A DNA stretch of 64,000 nucleotides, from positions 17,114 through 81,113 of the forward strand of contig CANRGJ010000012.1 of NCBI GenBank assembly GCA_947630175.1, in the 5' to 3' direction. Under the pieces are notes generated by a model. That model did no database searches. It saw nothing but the letters and a program-made list of their open reading frames with translations, and was not told the origin of the DNA. The position numbers and the translations under genes were made by a program. Below, piece by piece: positions 38,801 through 46,561 of this stretch. Position 1 is the first letter of the stretch. The number at the start of each line of letters is the position of its first letter. The stretch comes from an uncultured Ruminiclostridium sp. (GTDB lineage: Bacteria; Bacillota; Clostridia; Oscillospirales; Ruminococcaceae).

Positions 38801-39174
38801 TTCAAATAGGTGTACATGGCATTAACGGATTTAACGGATTTGTAAATTCAATTCAGAGTAATTCAATTGAAGACTTTGAGAAAACATACGAAAAATTGGT
38901 TACTTATGTTTTGAAATATATTCCTGATTTGACAATTGCGCTGGCCACTTCTGTTGTTAAACTGAGCAACTTATCTGAATTGGATGAAAAAATCAATAAT
39001 GAAATAATAAAACGCAATCAAATTGCGAAGAAAGTCGCCGAAAAATATAAGCTGAAAGTAAATGATTTATATACGCTGATGTTTAACGAACCCCACCGTG
39101 ATCGGATGCATTTTCATGTTGAAGGCCGGGAACAAATGGCCAAATATGTTGCAAAAGCGATGAATTTAATATAG
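35884..39174 (+). CDS. Fucosyltransferase (GT11) / SGNH hydrolase fusion protein
   Basis: 1096 residues. The N-terminal ~260 residues loosely resemble DUF6270-type SGNH-like domains (uncertain), and residues 260-560 have no recognised fold. At about 565-860 lies an alpha-1,2-fucosyltransferase (GT11) module with IGAGLGDQIGYY at its start, the GDP-binding HVRRGDY (about 726) and LMSYGKIMIGGNSGFFSF. Residues 912-1096 are an SGNH/GDSL esterase with LLIGDSVSREYR, GVHGINGF and DRMHFH (Ser, Asn and Asp-x-x-His blocks all present), probably an O-acyl transferase or esterase acting on the glycan. GAGGGTTTAAATG marks the start. Donor GDP-sugar could be fucose or a product of the neighbouring GDP-heptose genes. 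Confidence 0.82.
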   Translation: MKYSKNRIQVIGSYLESVSSALDNMGIFIENVITNCSPLAMTGTFDKAYQKYSDMPDLKNYELLNIRKNLDKVLSHDPNNFADNYNIQPIGKETRLQNTSEYLLYMNSSVVLPILEKNDMVYSEFTTAEIVNAIKSSDGGCTRRTFPFSGSFNWKYYYDRFINVILNEYDPEHIIFIRSNCSRFYMEGNNIKTYNNTLSGQYVRLMEEMDNYFIEKTHCLVINEQCNNIPYRYVDCAFPYIQMGMRSAKIIAEEIYDIIVNKNADAYKPHFKIYSNDFSRVLLSRLSKDVIAQNAEQLKYIDNNMLNIDKLSKIQLGTCEFFDNIIKLKQFLDIENKYRLAEYAVDVCQNKIFVADIELIELYTRYFKLDLNDIIAVYLLCNDCENADECKKIVSNILNNSDCVSVNSARKFKERNIAFLKEYPYISFKEFTEDNGDVYVSLENNCWIMLNPHSEMPIKKFEFKVCKNFDFKKVIADGYVCSIESADALTYSYDYYIEKARNGDGAKPTFLRFDTVEEFVGSLSYINYVVLLENERFVFDINGVTPSYEGYAPIADFTDFMDPNIVIVLIGAGLGDQIGYYIMGELIKEQAGRKVLYYDHCRSFNGLEIPKLALKEMDFVNDRLSHRLNYNCDFFKDVCMRINQEYFFLTNQESRDPKCGNVLLVRNLKLLVTTMLPYTFINAIAQVEYWLNIFDFDIHEYIGFPPLTIDENIDVRNDMLACDAVVIHVRRGDYVTGYLNKGLYFNYDRYIEAIKKLLEIPDYPNKKYFVFSDDIQWCKDNMSSLGLNLIGNSEIRFVNSNKFDESFRDMQLMSYGKIMIGGNSGFFSFSSVYSDRCELYLGAKGSVNLCKKNKYDVGPFKEKIVIDINEKNAKANAKKLQSMPTSQNKEGITGRENSEWLNFSFDKANEKRTDRILLIGDSVSREYREPLAKLTKKPVDFFATSTNISDDKFFKSLDLFFSYREYRQYKAQIQIGVHGINGFNGFVNSIQSNSIEDFEKTYEKLVTYVLKYIPDLTIALATSVVKLSNLSELDEKINNEIIKRNQIAKKVAEKYKLKVNDLYTLMFNEPHRDRMHFHVEGREQMAKYVAKAMNLI

Positions 39175-39188
39175 GAGGATTATTTCAC

Positions 39189-40130
39189 ATGAAAAAAGAT
39201 TCAAAAATTTACGTCGCCGGTCACAGAGGATTGTTTGGCTCCGCCATAATGCGTGCATTGGAACGGAACGGCTTTAACAATATTCTCACTCGGACACATA
39301 CTGAGCTTGATCTGACAGATGGAGCTGCAACTAAGAATTTTTTTGAAAAGGAACGTCCTGAATATGTTTTTGTCGCGGCAGCTAAAGTAGGCGGTATCAA
39401 TGCAAACAATACATACATGGCGGATTTTGCCATGGAAAATCTGCTGATCACTTGCAATGTTCTCAAAGCCGCACATGAAACAGGTGTAAAAAAATTGCTC
39501 TATTTGGGTTCGTCCTGCATATACCCGAGAAATTCTGCTCAGCCCGTAAAAGAGGAATACTTGCTGACAGGTTTGCCTGAACCGACAAACGAGGGATATG
39601 CTATTGCTAAAATCGCAGGCGTGCGTTTGTGTGATTATTATAAACGGCAGTATGGAGATGATTTCGTAAGCTGTATTCCCGCGAATGTCTACGGAGAAAA
39701 TGATGATCTGGATCCTGAAAAAAGTCATGTGATACCTGCTCTGATCCAACGATTCCACAATGCAAAGTTAAAAAATCTTCCTTATGTTGAAATTTGGGGT
39801 ACCGGTATCGCAGAGCGAGAATTTATGCACGTAGATGATGGTGCAAATGCTTGTCTTTATGTTATGGAAAAGTATGAAGGCCCCGGAACTATAAATATAG
39901 GCTTGGGATATACTACTTCGATACGAGAATTAGCAGAAGAAATTCGTCAAGTGACCGGATATGAGGGTGAGATCCGTTATGATGCAACCAAACCTGATGG
40001 TATGCCAAAAAGACTTTTGGACAGCAGCAAAATAGACATTTTAGGTTGGAAACCTCAGATAACACTTAGAGAAGGTCTAAATAGTGAATATTCTTGGTAT
40101 TTAGAGAAAGCAGCAGGAGGACAGAAATAA
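39189..40130 (+). CDS. GDP-L-fucose synthase-like epimerase/reductase
   Basis: A 313-residue extended SDR of the Fcl/WcaG type, which epimerises and reduces GDP-4-keto-6-deoxy sugars with NADPH. Visible are VAGHRGLFGSA near the N-terminus, LYLGSSCIYP and the catalytic YAIAK, plus the Fcl-typical NVYGENDDLDPEKSHVIPA. GGAGGATTATTTCAC precedes the ATG. Its stop overlaps the start of the ColD-like gene by one base (TAATG). Neighbours make a GDP-heptose, so the substrate may be a GDP-4-keto-6-deoxy-heptose or a 3-deoxy derivative (ColC-like role) rather than the fucose precursor. Confidence 0.9.
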   Translation: MKKDSKIYVAGHRGLFGSAIMRALERNGFNNILTRTHTELDLTDGAATKNFFEKERPEYVFVAAAKVGGINANNTYMADFAMENLLITCNVLKAAHETGVKKLLYLGSSCIYPRNSAQPVKEEYLLTGLPEPTNEGYAIAKIAGVRLCDYYKRQYGDDFVSCIPANVYGENDDLDPEKSHVIPALIQRFHNAKLKNLPYVEIWGTGIAEREFMHVDDGANACLYVMEKYEGPGTINIGLGYTTSIRELAEEIRQVTGYEGEIRYDATKPDGMPKRLLDSSKIDILGWKPQITLREGLNSEYSWYLEKAAGGQK

Positions 40131-41296
40131 TGCTAAATATTCCATTGATGAGCAACAATATATCCGAAGATGATAAAGAAAAGCTTATTGATTTTATCCG
40201 CACATCAGATCGATTTACTAACGGCTCAAAAGTACGGGAATTTGAGGATGCTTGGAGCAATTGGCTGGGAGTTAAACACAGTTTATTTGTCAATTCCGGA
40301 GCATCGGCAAATTACATAACAATGGCGGTGCTTAAAGAACTTTACGGAGAGGGCGAAGTCATAGTTCCTCCCATAGCGTGGAGCAGCGATATTTCTTCGG
40401 TATTTGCAGCAGGACTGACCCCTGTTTTTGCAGATGTTAATATCAGTACCCTTTCCATGGATGAAAATGAAATTCTGTCACATATTACAGATAAGACACG
40501 AGCAGTATTTCTGACCCATGTTTTGGGCCTTAATGGTCTGACACCTCGTCTGTTGGCAGAGCTTGAAAAACGTGGGATCCCATTGATCGAAGATGTCTGC
40601 GAATCTCACGGTGCAACAATGGGCGGAAAAAAGTGCGGATCATTTGGTCTTGCATCTAACTTTTCATTTTACTATGCTCACCATATGAGTACTATTGAAG
40701 GCGGAGTAATATGCACAAATGATGAAAAATTCTACCAGATGTGCCGTATGTTCCGCAGCCACGGTATGGTTAGAGAATTAACAGACGAAAATATGAAACA
40801 AGAGTATGCGGAGAAATATCCGGAGCTGCGTCCCGAATTTCTCTTTGCAGTACCCGGTTATAATATGCGCAGTACCGAATTGAACGCTGTTATCGGACTG
40901 AATCAGTTAAAGCGACTGGACGAAAATAACAAACGGAGGATAGAGAATTTTAAGCTTTTTATTGAAAATCTTGATCCTGAAAAATATTATACGGATTTTG
41001 AAATGGAAGGTCAGGTCAATTATGCATTTATTGTTCTTTTGCGCCATCCTGACCGTAAACAGTTTGATGCGTTGACGGAACTGTTGCGATCAGAAAATGT
41101 GGAGTTTCGAAGAGGCACAGCCGGTGGAGGAAATTTGGCTCGACAGCCTTTTGTTCGGAATCGTATGCCAGAATTTGACCCTTCATTATTGAAAAATGCG
41201 GATTTTATCCATTTCTATGGATTCTATACGGGTAACTATCCAAGCTTGGAAAGCGAGAAAATTATAAGACTTTGTGAGTTGTTGAATAGAGTCTAA
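40130..41296 (+). CDS. ColD-like PLP-dependent GDP-4-keto-6-deoxysugar 3-dehydratase
   Basis: A 388-residue DegT/DnrJ/EryC1-fold PLP protein. Where sugar aminotransferases have the Schiff-base lysine, this protein reads YAHHMSTIEGG with His184-His185. In the family, His in place of Lys (His188 of the 388-residue ColD) marks GDP-4-keto-6-deoxymannose 3-dehydratases that remove the 3-OH for colitose. Length and the preceding LIEDVCESHGA motif also fit. Start ATG 40130 overlaps the previous stop. Together with the nearby GDP-heptose genes it suggests a 3,6-dideoxy sugar, possibly 3,6-dideoxyheptose. No [2Fe-2S] cysteine set of the RfbH (E1) type is seen. The exact substrate is inference. Confidence 0.82.
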   Translation: MLNIPLMSNNISEDDKEKLIDFIRTSDRFTNGSKVREFEDAWSNWLGVKHSLFVNSGASANYITMAVLKELYGEGEVIVPPIAWSSDISSVFAAGLTPVFADVNISTLSMDENEILSHITDKTRAVFLTHVLGLNGLTPRLLAELEKRGIPLIEDVCESHGATMGGKKCGSFGLASNFSFYYAHHMSTIEGGVICTNDEKFYQMCRMFRSHGMVRELTDENMKQEYAEKYPELRPEFLFAVPGYNMRSTELNAVIGLNQLKRLDENNKRRIENFKLFIENLDPEKYYTDFEMEGQVNYAFIVLLRHPDRKQFDALTELLRSENVEFRRGTAGGGNLARQPFVRNRMPEFDPSLLKNADFIHFYGFYTGNYPSLESEKIIRLCELLNRV

Positions 41297-41318
41297 AAAC
41301 AAAAAAGGAGGAAATAAT

Positions 41319-41489
41319 TTGAGCATAAAAGATATGGGAAAGATTCTTGTTACAGGCGGGGGCGGCTTTGTCGAAACCAACGGAGGTACAGATCATCAAT
41401 TAAAATATGACTTTGTTGAAATTTCCATAATTACACCTATATGTCTCCTTGACATTACCATCCTGACACAGTGTTACGGTCGGAGGTGA
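41319..41489 (+). pseudogene. Remnant of an NAD-dependent epimerase gene
   Basis: AAAAAAGGAGGAAATAA is followed by TTG at 41319 and a 56-codon frame that begins like a Rossmann epimerase (MGKILVTGGGGFV) and then turns into unrelated sequence ending at TGA 41487-41489. The strong ribosome site and intact nucleotide-binding start followed by loss of the rest point to an internal deletion. The next gene starts 8 bases later. Confidence 0.65.
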
Positions 41490-41496
41490 TGTTTGA

Positions 41497-42405
41497 ATGA
41501 AGATATATTTAGCAGGAAAGAACGGACTTGTCGGAAGTGCAATATGCAAATATTACAAAGACAAAGATGTAGAACTGATAGCAACATCCTCGGCTGAGGT
41601 AGATCTGCGGGATCATAGTCAAATCAGCAATTATTTGCACAAGACAAAGCCTGATGTTATGATCCTTTCAGCGGCAAAACACGGTGGCGTAGCAAGCTAT
41701 ATGGCTTCGCCGCTGGAATATTACAGGGATAACTTGCTTATATCTGCCAACTCCATCACTGCGGCGGCTGAAAATGGCATTGAGAGACTAATTAATATCG
41801 GAGCAAGTTGTGTTTATGCTGAAGGATTAAAAGGTCCGCTTACAGAGGATATGATTTTTAACGGAAATGTTCAAAAAGCAACAGAACCATACGGTATGGC
41901 GAAGGCTGCCGGAATGAAACTTTGCGAATACTACAATTTGTGTATGGGCTTAAGGTATACATCCGTTCTATTGCCAAATCTTTATGGAGACGGAGAAGGG
42001 TACAAACCCGATATGTCATCGGTATTGCCTTCAATGATGGAACGTTTTCACAAAGCTGTTGTAGATGGTGCGGAAACTGTTACTATTTGGGGTACCGGCC
42101 GTGTAAAAAGAGAATTTCTACACGTTTATGATCTCGCAAGTGCAATAGATACCTTGATAAACAGCGAATTTTCCGAGCCCTATATAAATATTGGCGCATC
42201 GGAAATGGACACGATCTCTCATCTTGCGGAACTTATGAAAGAAATAAGCGGATTTAGCGGAGAGATAGCTCATGATTTATCAAAACCTGAGGGAGCGCAG
42301 CGGGAAAAGCTGGATTGCACAAAGATAGGCCGTTTGGGCTGGACACCAAAAATTGGACTGCGAGAAGGGCTGATCCGGCGTTATAGAAATATTTATGGTC
42401 GTTAA
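41497..42405 (+). CDS. GDP-L-fucose synthase-like epimerase/reductase, second copy
   Basis: A 302-residue extended SDR with YLAGKNGLVGSA, the catalytic Ser/Tyr/Lys set in NIGASCVY and YGMAK, and NLYGDGEGYKPDMSSVLP as in Fcl. It is a paralogue of the gene at 39189, but distinct enough to act at another step, for instance a C3/C5 epimerase versus a C4 reductase. CGGAGGTGATGTTTGA precedes the ATG. In the 6-deoxyheptose pathways known from Campylobacter and Yersinia, several Fcl-like enzymes act in series, which fits two copies here. The substrate is not established. Confidence 0.88.
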   Translation: MKIYLAGKNGLVGSAICKYYKDKDVELIATSSAEVDLRDHSQISNYLHKTKPDVMILSAAKHGGVASYMASPLEYYRDNLLISANSITAAAENGIERLINIGASCVYAEGLKGPLTEDMIFNGNVQKATEPYGMAKAAGMKLCEYYNLCMGLRYTSVLLPNLYGDGEGYKPDMSSVLPSMMERFHKAVVDGAETVTIWGTGRVKREFLHVYDLASAIDTLINSEFSEPYINIGASEMDTISHLAELMKEISGFSGEIAHDLSKPEGAQREKLDCTKIGRLGWTPKIGLREGLIRRYRNIYGR

Positions 42406-42432
42406 ATAATTTTATTTCAAGGAGGAATACGA

Positions 42433-43449
42433 ATGAAAGCATTAATAACCGGGATAACGGGAATGGTAGGCTCGCATTTGGCGGACTATTTGTTGGAAGA
42501 AACAGATTGGGAGATATACGGAGCGTGCAGGTGGAGGAGCCCGTTAGATAATGTATCCCACTTGATCGAGAGAGTAAACAATAAAGATCGTGTATATTTT
42601 GAATATGCCGATCTGAATGACACAGTATCGCTCATACATCTGATGGAAAAAGTAAGACCGGACTATATATTTCATTTGGCAGCACAAAGTTATCCGTTGA
42701 CAAGTTTTGATTCGCCGATAGATACGCTGAATACAAACATACTGGGTACTTGCCGTTTATTAGAAGCAGTGCGTGCAGTGGGTATCGACCCTGTGATCCA
42801 TGTATGCGCATCTTCGGAAGTATTCGGTAAGATACCGCCGGAAAAGAAGCCCGCAACAGGTATTCATGAGGAATGTCCGTTTCATCCGGCATCACCGTAT
42901 GCCATCTCTAAAGTAGGTACCGATCTTTTGGGACGGTATTATGCAGAAGCATATAACATGAAAGTGATGACAACACGTATGTTCACCCATACAGGTCCTC
43001 GGCGCGGAGATGTCTTTCATGAATCCACATTTGCAAAACAAATTGCCATGATCGAGGCAGGACTTATAGAACCTGTTGTAAAAGTAGGCAACCTCAAATC
43101 TCTGAGGACATATGCCGATGTGCGTGACGCAGTAAGGGCATACTATATGCTTGTAACAATAAATCCAATTCCCGGTGAGTATTACAATATAGGCGGCAGT
43201 TATACCTGCACCGTAGGAGATACACTAAATACGTTGCTGACATTCTCTCCAAAGAAAGATGAGATCCGCATAGAAGTTGATCCGGAACGTCTGCGTCCGA
43301 TAGACGCAGATCTTCAGGTACCTGATTGCACTAAGTTCAAAAAGCATTCCGGTTGGGAGCCGGTTATCCCCTATGAACAAACCATGCATGATCTTCTTGA
43401 TTATTGGAGAATGCGCATAAGGAATGGAGAACAATTCTTAACAAGATAA
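42433..43449 (+). CDS. GDP-mannose/GDP-heptose 4,6-dehydratase
   Basis: A 338-residue extended SDR of the Gmd type: LITGITGMVGSHLADYLL at the N-terminus, HLAAQSYPLTSF, CASSEVFG, and catalytic YAISK in ASPYAISKVG. THTGPRRGDVFHEST is the Gmd-like substrate loop. It makes GDP-4-keto-6-deoxy sugars using tightly bound NADP. Because it lies directly before hddA-gmhA-hddC/gmhB, the likely substrate is GDP-D-glycero-D-manno-heptose, as for DmhA of Yersinia, rather than GDP-mannose. TCAAGGAGGAATACGA precedes the ATG. The preference is inference. Confidence 0.87.
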   Translation: MKALITGITGMVGSHLADYLLEETDWEIYGACRWRSPLDNVSHLIERVNNKDRVYFEYADLNDTVSLIHLMEKVRPDYIFHLAAQSYPLTSFDSPIDTLNTNILGTCRLLEAVRAVGIDPVIHVCASSEVFGKIPPEKKPATGIHEECPFHPASPYAISKVGTDLLGRYYAEAYNMKVMTTRMFTHTGPRRGDVFHESTFAKQIAMIEAGLIEPVVKVGNLKSLRTYADVRDAVRAYYMLVTINPIPGEYYNIGGSYTCTVGDTLNTLLTFSPKKDEIRIEVDPERLRPIDADLQVPDCTKFKKHSGWEPVIPYEQTMHDLLDYWRMRIRNGEQFLTR

Positions 43450-43468
43450 ATTAAGTGAGGGTAAATAT

Positions 43469-44482
43469 ATGGTTATTACACAGACACCGTTCAGGATCTC
43501 TTTTTTTGGAGGCGGAACAGATTTTCCGGGATTTTATGAGAAATACGGCGGACAAGTTTTGTCTACCAGCATAGACAAATACTGTTATTTATCGGTACGG
43601 CATCTTCCGCCTTTCTTTGATTATTCCAATTATATTTCCTATTCCAAAACAGAACGCACGGTAAGTATAGATGAGATCCAACATCCTGCAGTCAGGGAAG
43701 CCATGAAATTCTTGGATATGCACGAATTGAGCATACTTTACGATGCGGATCTTCCGGCTCGAACAGGACTTGGAACAAGTAGTTCTTTTGCGGTGGGACT
43801 GCTCTCGGCATTCTATGCTCTTAAAGGAAAATATGCGGACAAGCGTCGTCTTGCGGACGAAGCGATCTATCTTGAACGTGTACTGTGCAAAGAAAGCGGT
43901 GGAGTACAGGACCAGATAGCTGCATCATTTGGCGGTCTAAATAAGATAGTATTCGGACCGGAAGGTTATGAAGTGCTGCCTGTGATTGTAGGCAATGATA
44001 CCAAAGAAGTGCTCAGCAACAACCTGATGTTGTTCTTTACGGGTATCTCCCGCTTTTCCTCGGATATTCAGGTGGAGCAGGAGAAAAATCTTGATAAGAA
44101 AAACAGTCAGCTCCTGAAAATGAAAGGCTTGGTCGATGATGCTGAAAAGGCGCTGATAGAAAAACGCGTTGACGATTTCGGAGCGCTGTTGGATTATGAG
44201 TGGAACCTGAAGCGTGAAATTAACGGAAAAGTATCCAATCCCGTTATTGATGCACATTACCAAAAGGCTGTATCCGCAGGAGCGCTTGGAGGAAAACTGT
44301 TGGGTGCCGGCGGAGGCGGATTTCTGCTGTTCTATGTTCCGCAAAACAAGCAGGAAGCGGTACGAAGGGCTCTCGAAGGCCTGATGGAGATCCCGTTTGA
44401 TTTTGAAAACGGAGGCAGCAGGATATTATATTACGCTCCGGAGATATATGATCCGGACAAAAGAAAGGTTTGGGAATCATGA
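43469..44482 (+). CDS. hddA: D-glycero-alpha-D-manno-heptose-7-phosphate kinase
   Basis: A 337-residue GHMP kinase. It begins ITQTPFRISFFGGGTDFP, typical of heptose-7-phosphate kinases, and has the P-loop-like PARTGLGTSSSF (about residue 98) and the C-terminal LGAGGGGFLLF. It would phosphorylate C1 of D-glycero-D-manno-heptose 7-phosphate with ATP. Its TGA overlaps the ATG of gmhA. The order hddA-gmhA-hddC/gmhB is that of the GDP-heptose pathway first worked out for S-layer glycans of Aneurinibacillus. Confidence 0.92.
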   Translation: MVITQTPFRISFFGGGTDFPGFYEKYGGQVLSTSIDKYCYLSVRHLPPFFDYSNYISYSKTERTVSIDEIQHPAVREAMKFLDMHELSILYDADLPARTGLGTSSSFAVGLLSAFYALKGKYADKRRLADEAIYLERVLCKESGGVQDQIAASFGGLNKIVFGPEGYEVLPVIVGNDTKEVLSNNLMLFFTGISRFSSDIQVEQEKNLDKKNSQLLKMKGLVDDAEKALIEKRVDDFGALLDYEWNLKREINGKVSNPVIDAHYQKAVSAGALGGKLLGAGGGGFLLFYVPQNKQEAVRRALEGLMEIPFDFENGGSRILYYAPEIYDPDKRKVWES

Positions 44483-45108
44483 AAAAGAGTACGGAAGAGT
44501 TGTTTGAGAAATACAGAGCCCAGCATAAATTCATAGCGCCGTTGGAATCGGAGATCCGTCATGCTGTGGAAATTATGGAGGATTCTTTCAAGAATGGCGG
44601 CAAGCTTCTTATATGCGGCAACGGCGGCAGCAATGCGGATGCGGGTCATATCGTCGGAGAACTGGTAAAATCCTTCAGAATTCAGCGCCCGTTGACTGAT
44701 GATATAAAAAATACGCTGCAGATAGATGAGCTTAAAGAAAAGCTTCAGGGCGGACTGCCTGCAATAGATCTTGGTGCGCATACGTCCCTTGTTACCGCTA
44801 TGATAAACGATGTGGGCGGTGAATACATATTTGCTCAACAGGTAATAAGTTACGGAAATGCGGGAGACGTGTTCCTCGGCATAAGCACGTCGGGAAATTC
44901 TAAAAATATCCTTTACGCTGCGGATGCTGCAAAAGCAATGGGTATAAAGACCATTGGCCTGACAGGCCGTGACGGAGGAAAGATGAAAGATATGTTTGAT
45001 CTTGCCATTATTGCCGATTCCAAAATTACAGAGGACATACAGGATATTCATTCCACTATTTATCACGTTATCTGTGCGGCTTTGGAATGCCAGTTCTGGG
45101 GGGTATGA
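44479..45108 (+). CDS. gmhA: Sedoheptulose-7-phosphate isomerase
   Basis: A 209-residue SIS-domain isomerase converting sedoheptulose 7-phosphate to D-glycero-D-manno-heptose 7-phosphate. The N-terminal helical region is followed by LLICGNGGSNADAGHIVGEL and ISTSGNSKNI, the phosphosugar-binding loops of GmhA, and a C-terminal His-containing HSTIYHVI. The start ATG 44479 overlaps the hddA stop (ATGA); a TTG three codons earlier is less likely. Its own TGA overlaps the next gene's start in the same way. Confidence 0.93.
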   Translation: MKKSTEELFEKYRAQHKFIAPLESEIRHAVEIMEDSFKNGGKLLICGNGGSNADAGHIVGELVKSFRIQRPLTDDIKNTLQIDELKEKLQGGLPAIDLGAHTSLVTAMINDVGGEYIFAQQVISYGNAGDVFLGISTSGNSKNILYAADAAKAMGIKTIGLTGRDGGKMKDMFDLAIIADSKITEDIQDIHSTIYHVICAALECQFWGV

Positions 45109-46352
45109 GCAATATGACCGCAGTCATTATGGCAGGCGGCAAAGGCACGCGAATAGCATCGCTGAACAGCACTGTTCCGAAGCCACTCCTGCCGGTAGCG
45201 GGAAAACCGGTGTTAGAGCATGAAATTGAATGCCTGAGCAAACAGGGCATTACAGATATGATCATCACTGTTGGATATATGGCAGATCAGATCTGCGACT
45301 ATTTCGGCGACGGAAGCAGATTCGGCGTTAACATAGAGTATATCCGTGAGGACATACCTCTTGGCACAGCAGGTGCGCTGTATTATCTGAACGGAAAAAT
45401 TAAAGACGATTTCCTGCTTTTAAACGGTGATATGATTTTTGACGTTGATTTTCAACGCTTGATGGATTTTCACAAATCCCACAAGGCTGATGTGACGCTT
45501 CTTGCCCATCCGAACGATCACCCTTACGACAGCGGGATCCTTGTTACAGATGAAAGCGGCTGTGTACTTAATTGGCTTACTAAAGAGGATGAGCGCAGAT
45601 GGTATTCAAACTTTGTCAATGCGGGAATTCATGTGTTGTCTCCACGTGTGATCGAAAATTTAAAAGAAGCAAAAAAGACAGATCTGGACAGGAATCTTCT
45701 CAAACCGTTGATCCCATCAGGAAAGATATATGCTTACCGTTCTCCAGAGTATGTTAAGGATATGGGTACGCCCGACCGAATACGTGAAGTAGAGCATGAT
45801 ATACAAGCAGGCTTTGTTCAAAGCAGGAACCTCAGCTGCAAACAAAAAGCTGTCTTTTTGGACAGGGACGGAACTATAAACAAATACACAGGTTTTCTGC
45901 GTAATATAGATGACCTTGAATTGATTGATGGTGCCGTTGAGGCAATAAGGCGAATAAATCGTAGCGGCTATCTGGTAATTGTAATTACAAATCAACCTGT
46001 GATCGCCAGAGGTGATATCACCTGGGAAGAATTATATGAAATACATAGGAAGATGGAGACGCTCCTCGGTCAACAAGGCGCATATATTGATGATATATTC
46101 ATATGTCCCCACCATCCGGATAAAGGATTTCCGGGTGAAAGATCGGAATATAAAATTGATTGTGACTGCCGCAAACCCAAGCCTGGTCTTATATTTCAAG
46201 CAGCGGAAAAATACAACATTGATTTGTCGCAAAGCTGGATGATCGGAGACTCCATAATCGATACGCAAGCCGGGGAATCAGCAGGATGCCATACAGTGTT
46301 GCTTGAAAACGGTATGACGTTAATTGATGCAGTAAATATGATCCTTTTTTAG
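45105..46352 (+). CDS. Bifunctional heptose-1-phosphate guanylyltransferase / heptose-1,7-bisphosphate phosphatase
   Basis: A 415-residue fusion of two pathway steps. Residues 1-235 form a nucleotidyltransferase (MAGGKGTRIAS, PKPLLPVAGKP, LNGDMIFDVD) of the HddC type, expected to make GDP-heptose. Residues 240-415 are a GmhB-type HAD phosphatase (VFLDRDGTINKY, ITNQP, and the zinc-site residues in CPHHPDKG and CDCRKPKPG). ATG 45105 (ATGA with the gmhA stop) is preferred over an in-frame ATG at 45087. It completes the set GmhA, HddA, GmhB, HddC. HddC and GmhB are usually separate proteins; fused forms occur but are less common. Confidence 0.9.
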   Translation: MSNMTAVIMAGGKGTRIASLNSTVPKPLLPVAGKPVLEHEIECLSKQGITDMIITVGYMADQICDYFGDGSRFGVNIEYIREDIPLGTAGALYYLNGKIKDDFLLLNGDMIFDVDFQRLMDFHKSHKADVTLLAHPNDHPYDSGILVTDESGCVLNWLTKEDERRWYSNFVNAGIHVLSPRVIENLKEAKKTDLDRNLLKPLIPSGKIYAYRSPEYVKDMGTPDRIREVEHDIQAGFVQSRNLSCKQKAVFLDRDGTINKYTGFLRNIDDLELIDGAVEAIRRINRSGYLVIVITNQPVIARGDITWEELYEIHRKMETLLGQQGAYIDDIFICPHHPDKGFPGERSEYKIDCDCRKPKPGLIFQAAEKYNIDLSQSWMIGDSIIDTQAGESAGCHTVLLENGMTLIDAVNMILF

Positions 46353-46437
46353 CAGGAAATATTTTATACAAAATTGCCCTCCTGCTCTTTCCTGCTGTGT
46401 TGGTGTAAATGCTTTGGAAATCGATAGCCGGATATGA

Positions 46438-46548
46438 TTACCTGATTCCGGCGACACCTACACGATAGACAAAGGTATAGCCCACTCCCTTATAGCAGCG
46501 GAGGATACTGTGATTCTGGAAGTGCAGATAAATTGTTTGAATACATAA
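46438..46548 (+). pseudogene. C-terminal fragment of a cupin (mannose-6-phosphate isomerase-like) gene
   Basis: The frame reads LPDSGDTYTIDKGIAHSLI then AAEDTVILEVQ and ends at TAA 46546-46548. This is the last strand set of a small cupin as found in GDP-mannose/phosphomannose isomerase or sugar-epimerase proteins. A stop codon lies directly upstream and no start or ribosome site exists, so it is a relic of a deleted gene. Confidence 0.65.
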
Positions 46549-46561
46549 AAGGAGAATATGA

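Noticed and set aside
39189..43449. A plain GDP-L-fucose pathway (gmd-fcl)
   Set aside because: Not excluded, but the adjacent GDP-heptose genes, the second Fcl-like gene and the ColD-like His-His enzyme make a simple fucose pathway a poorer explanation of the whole block.
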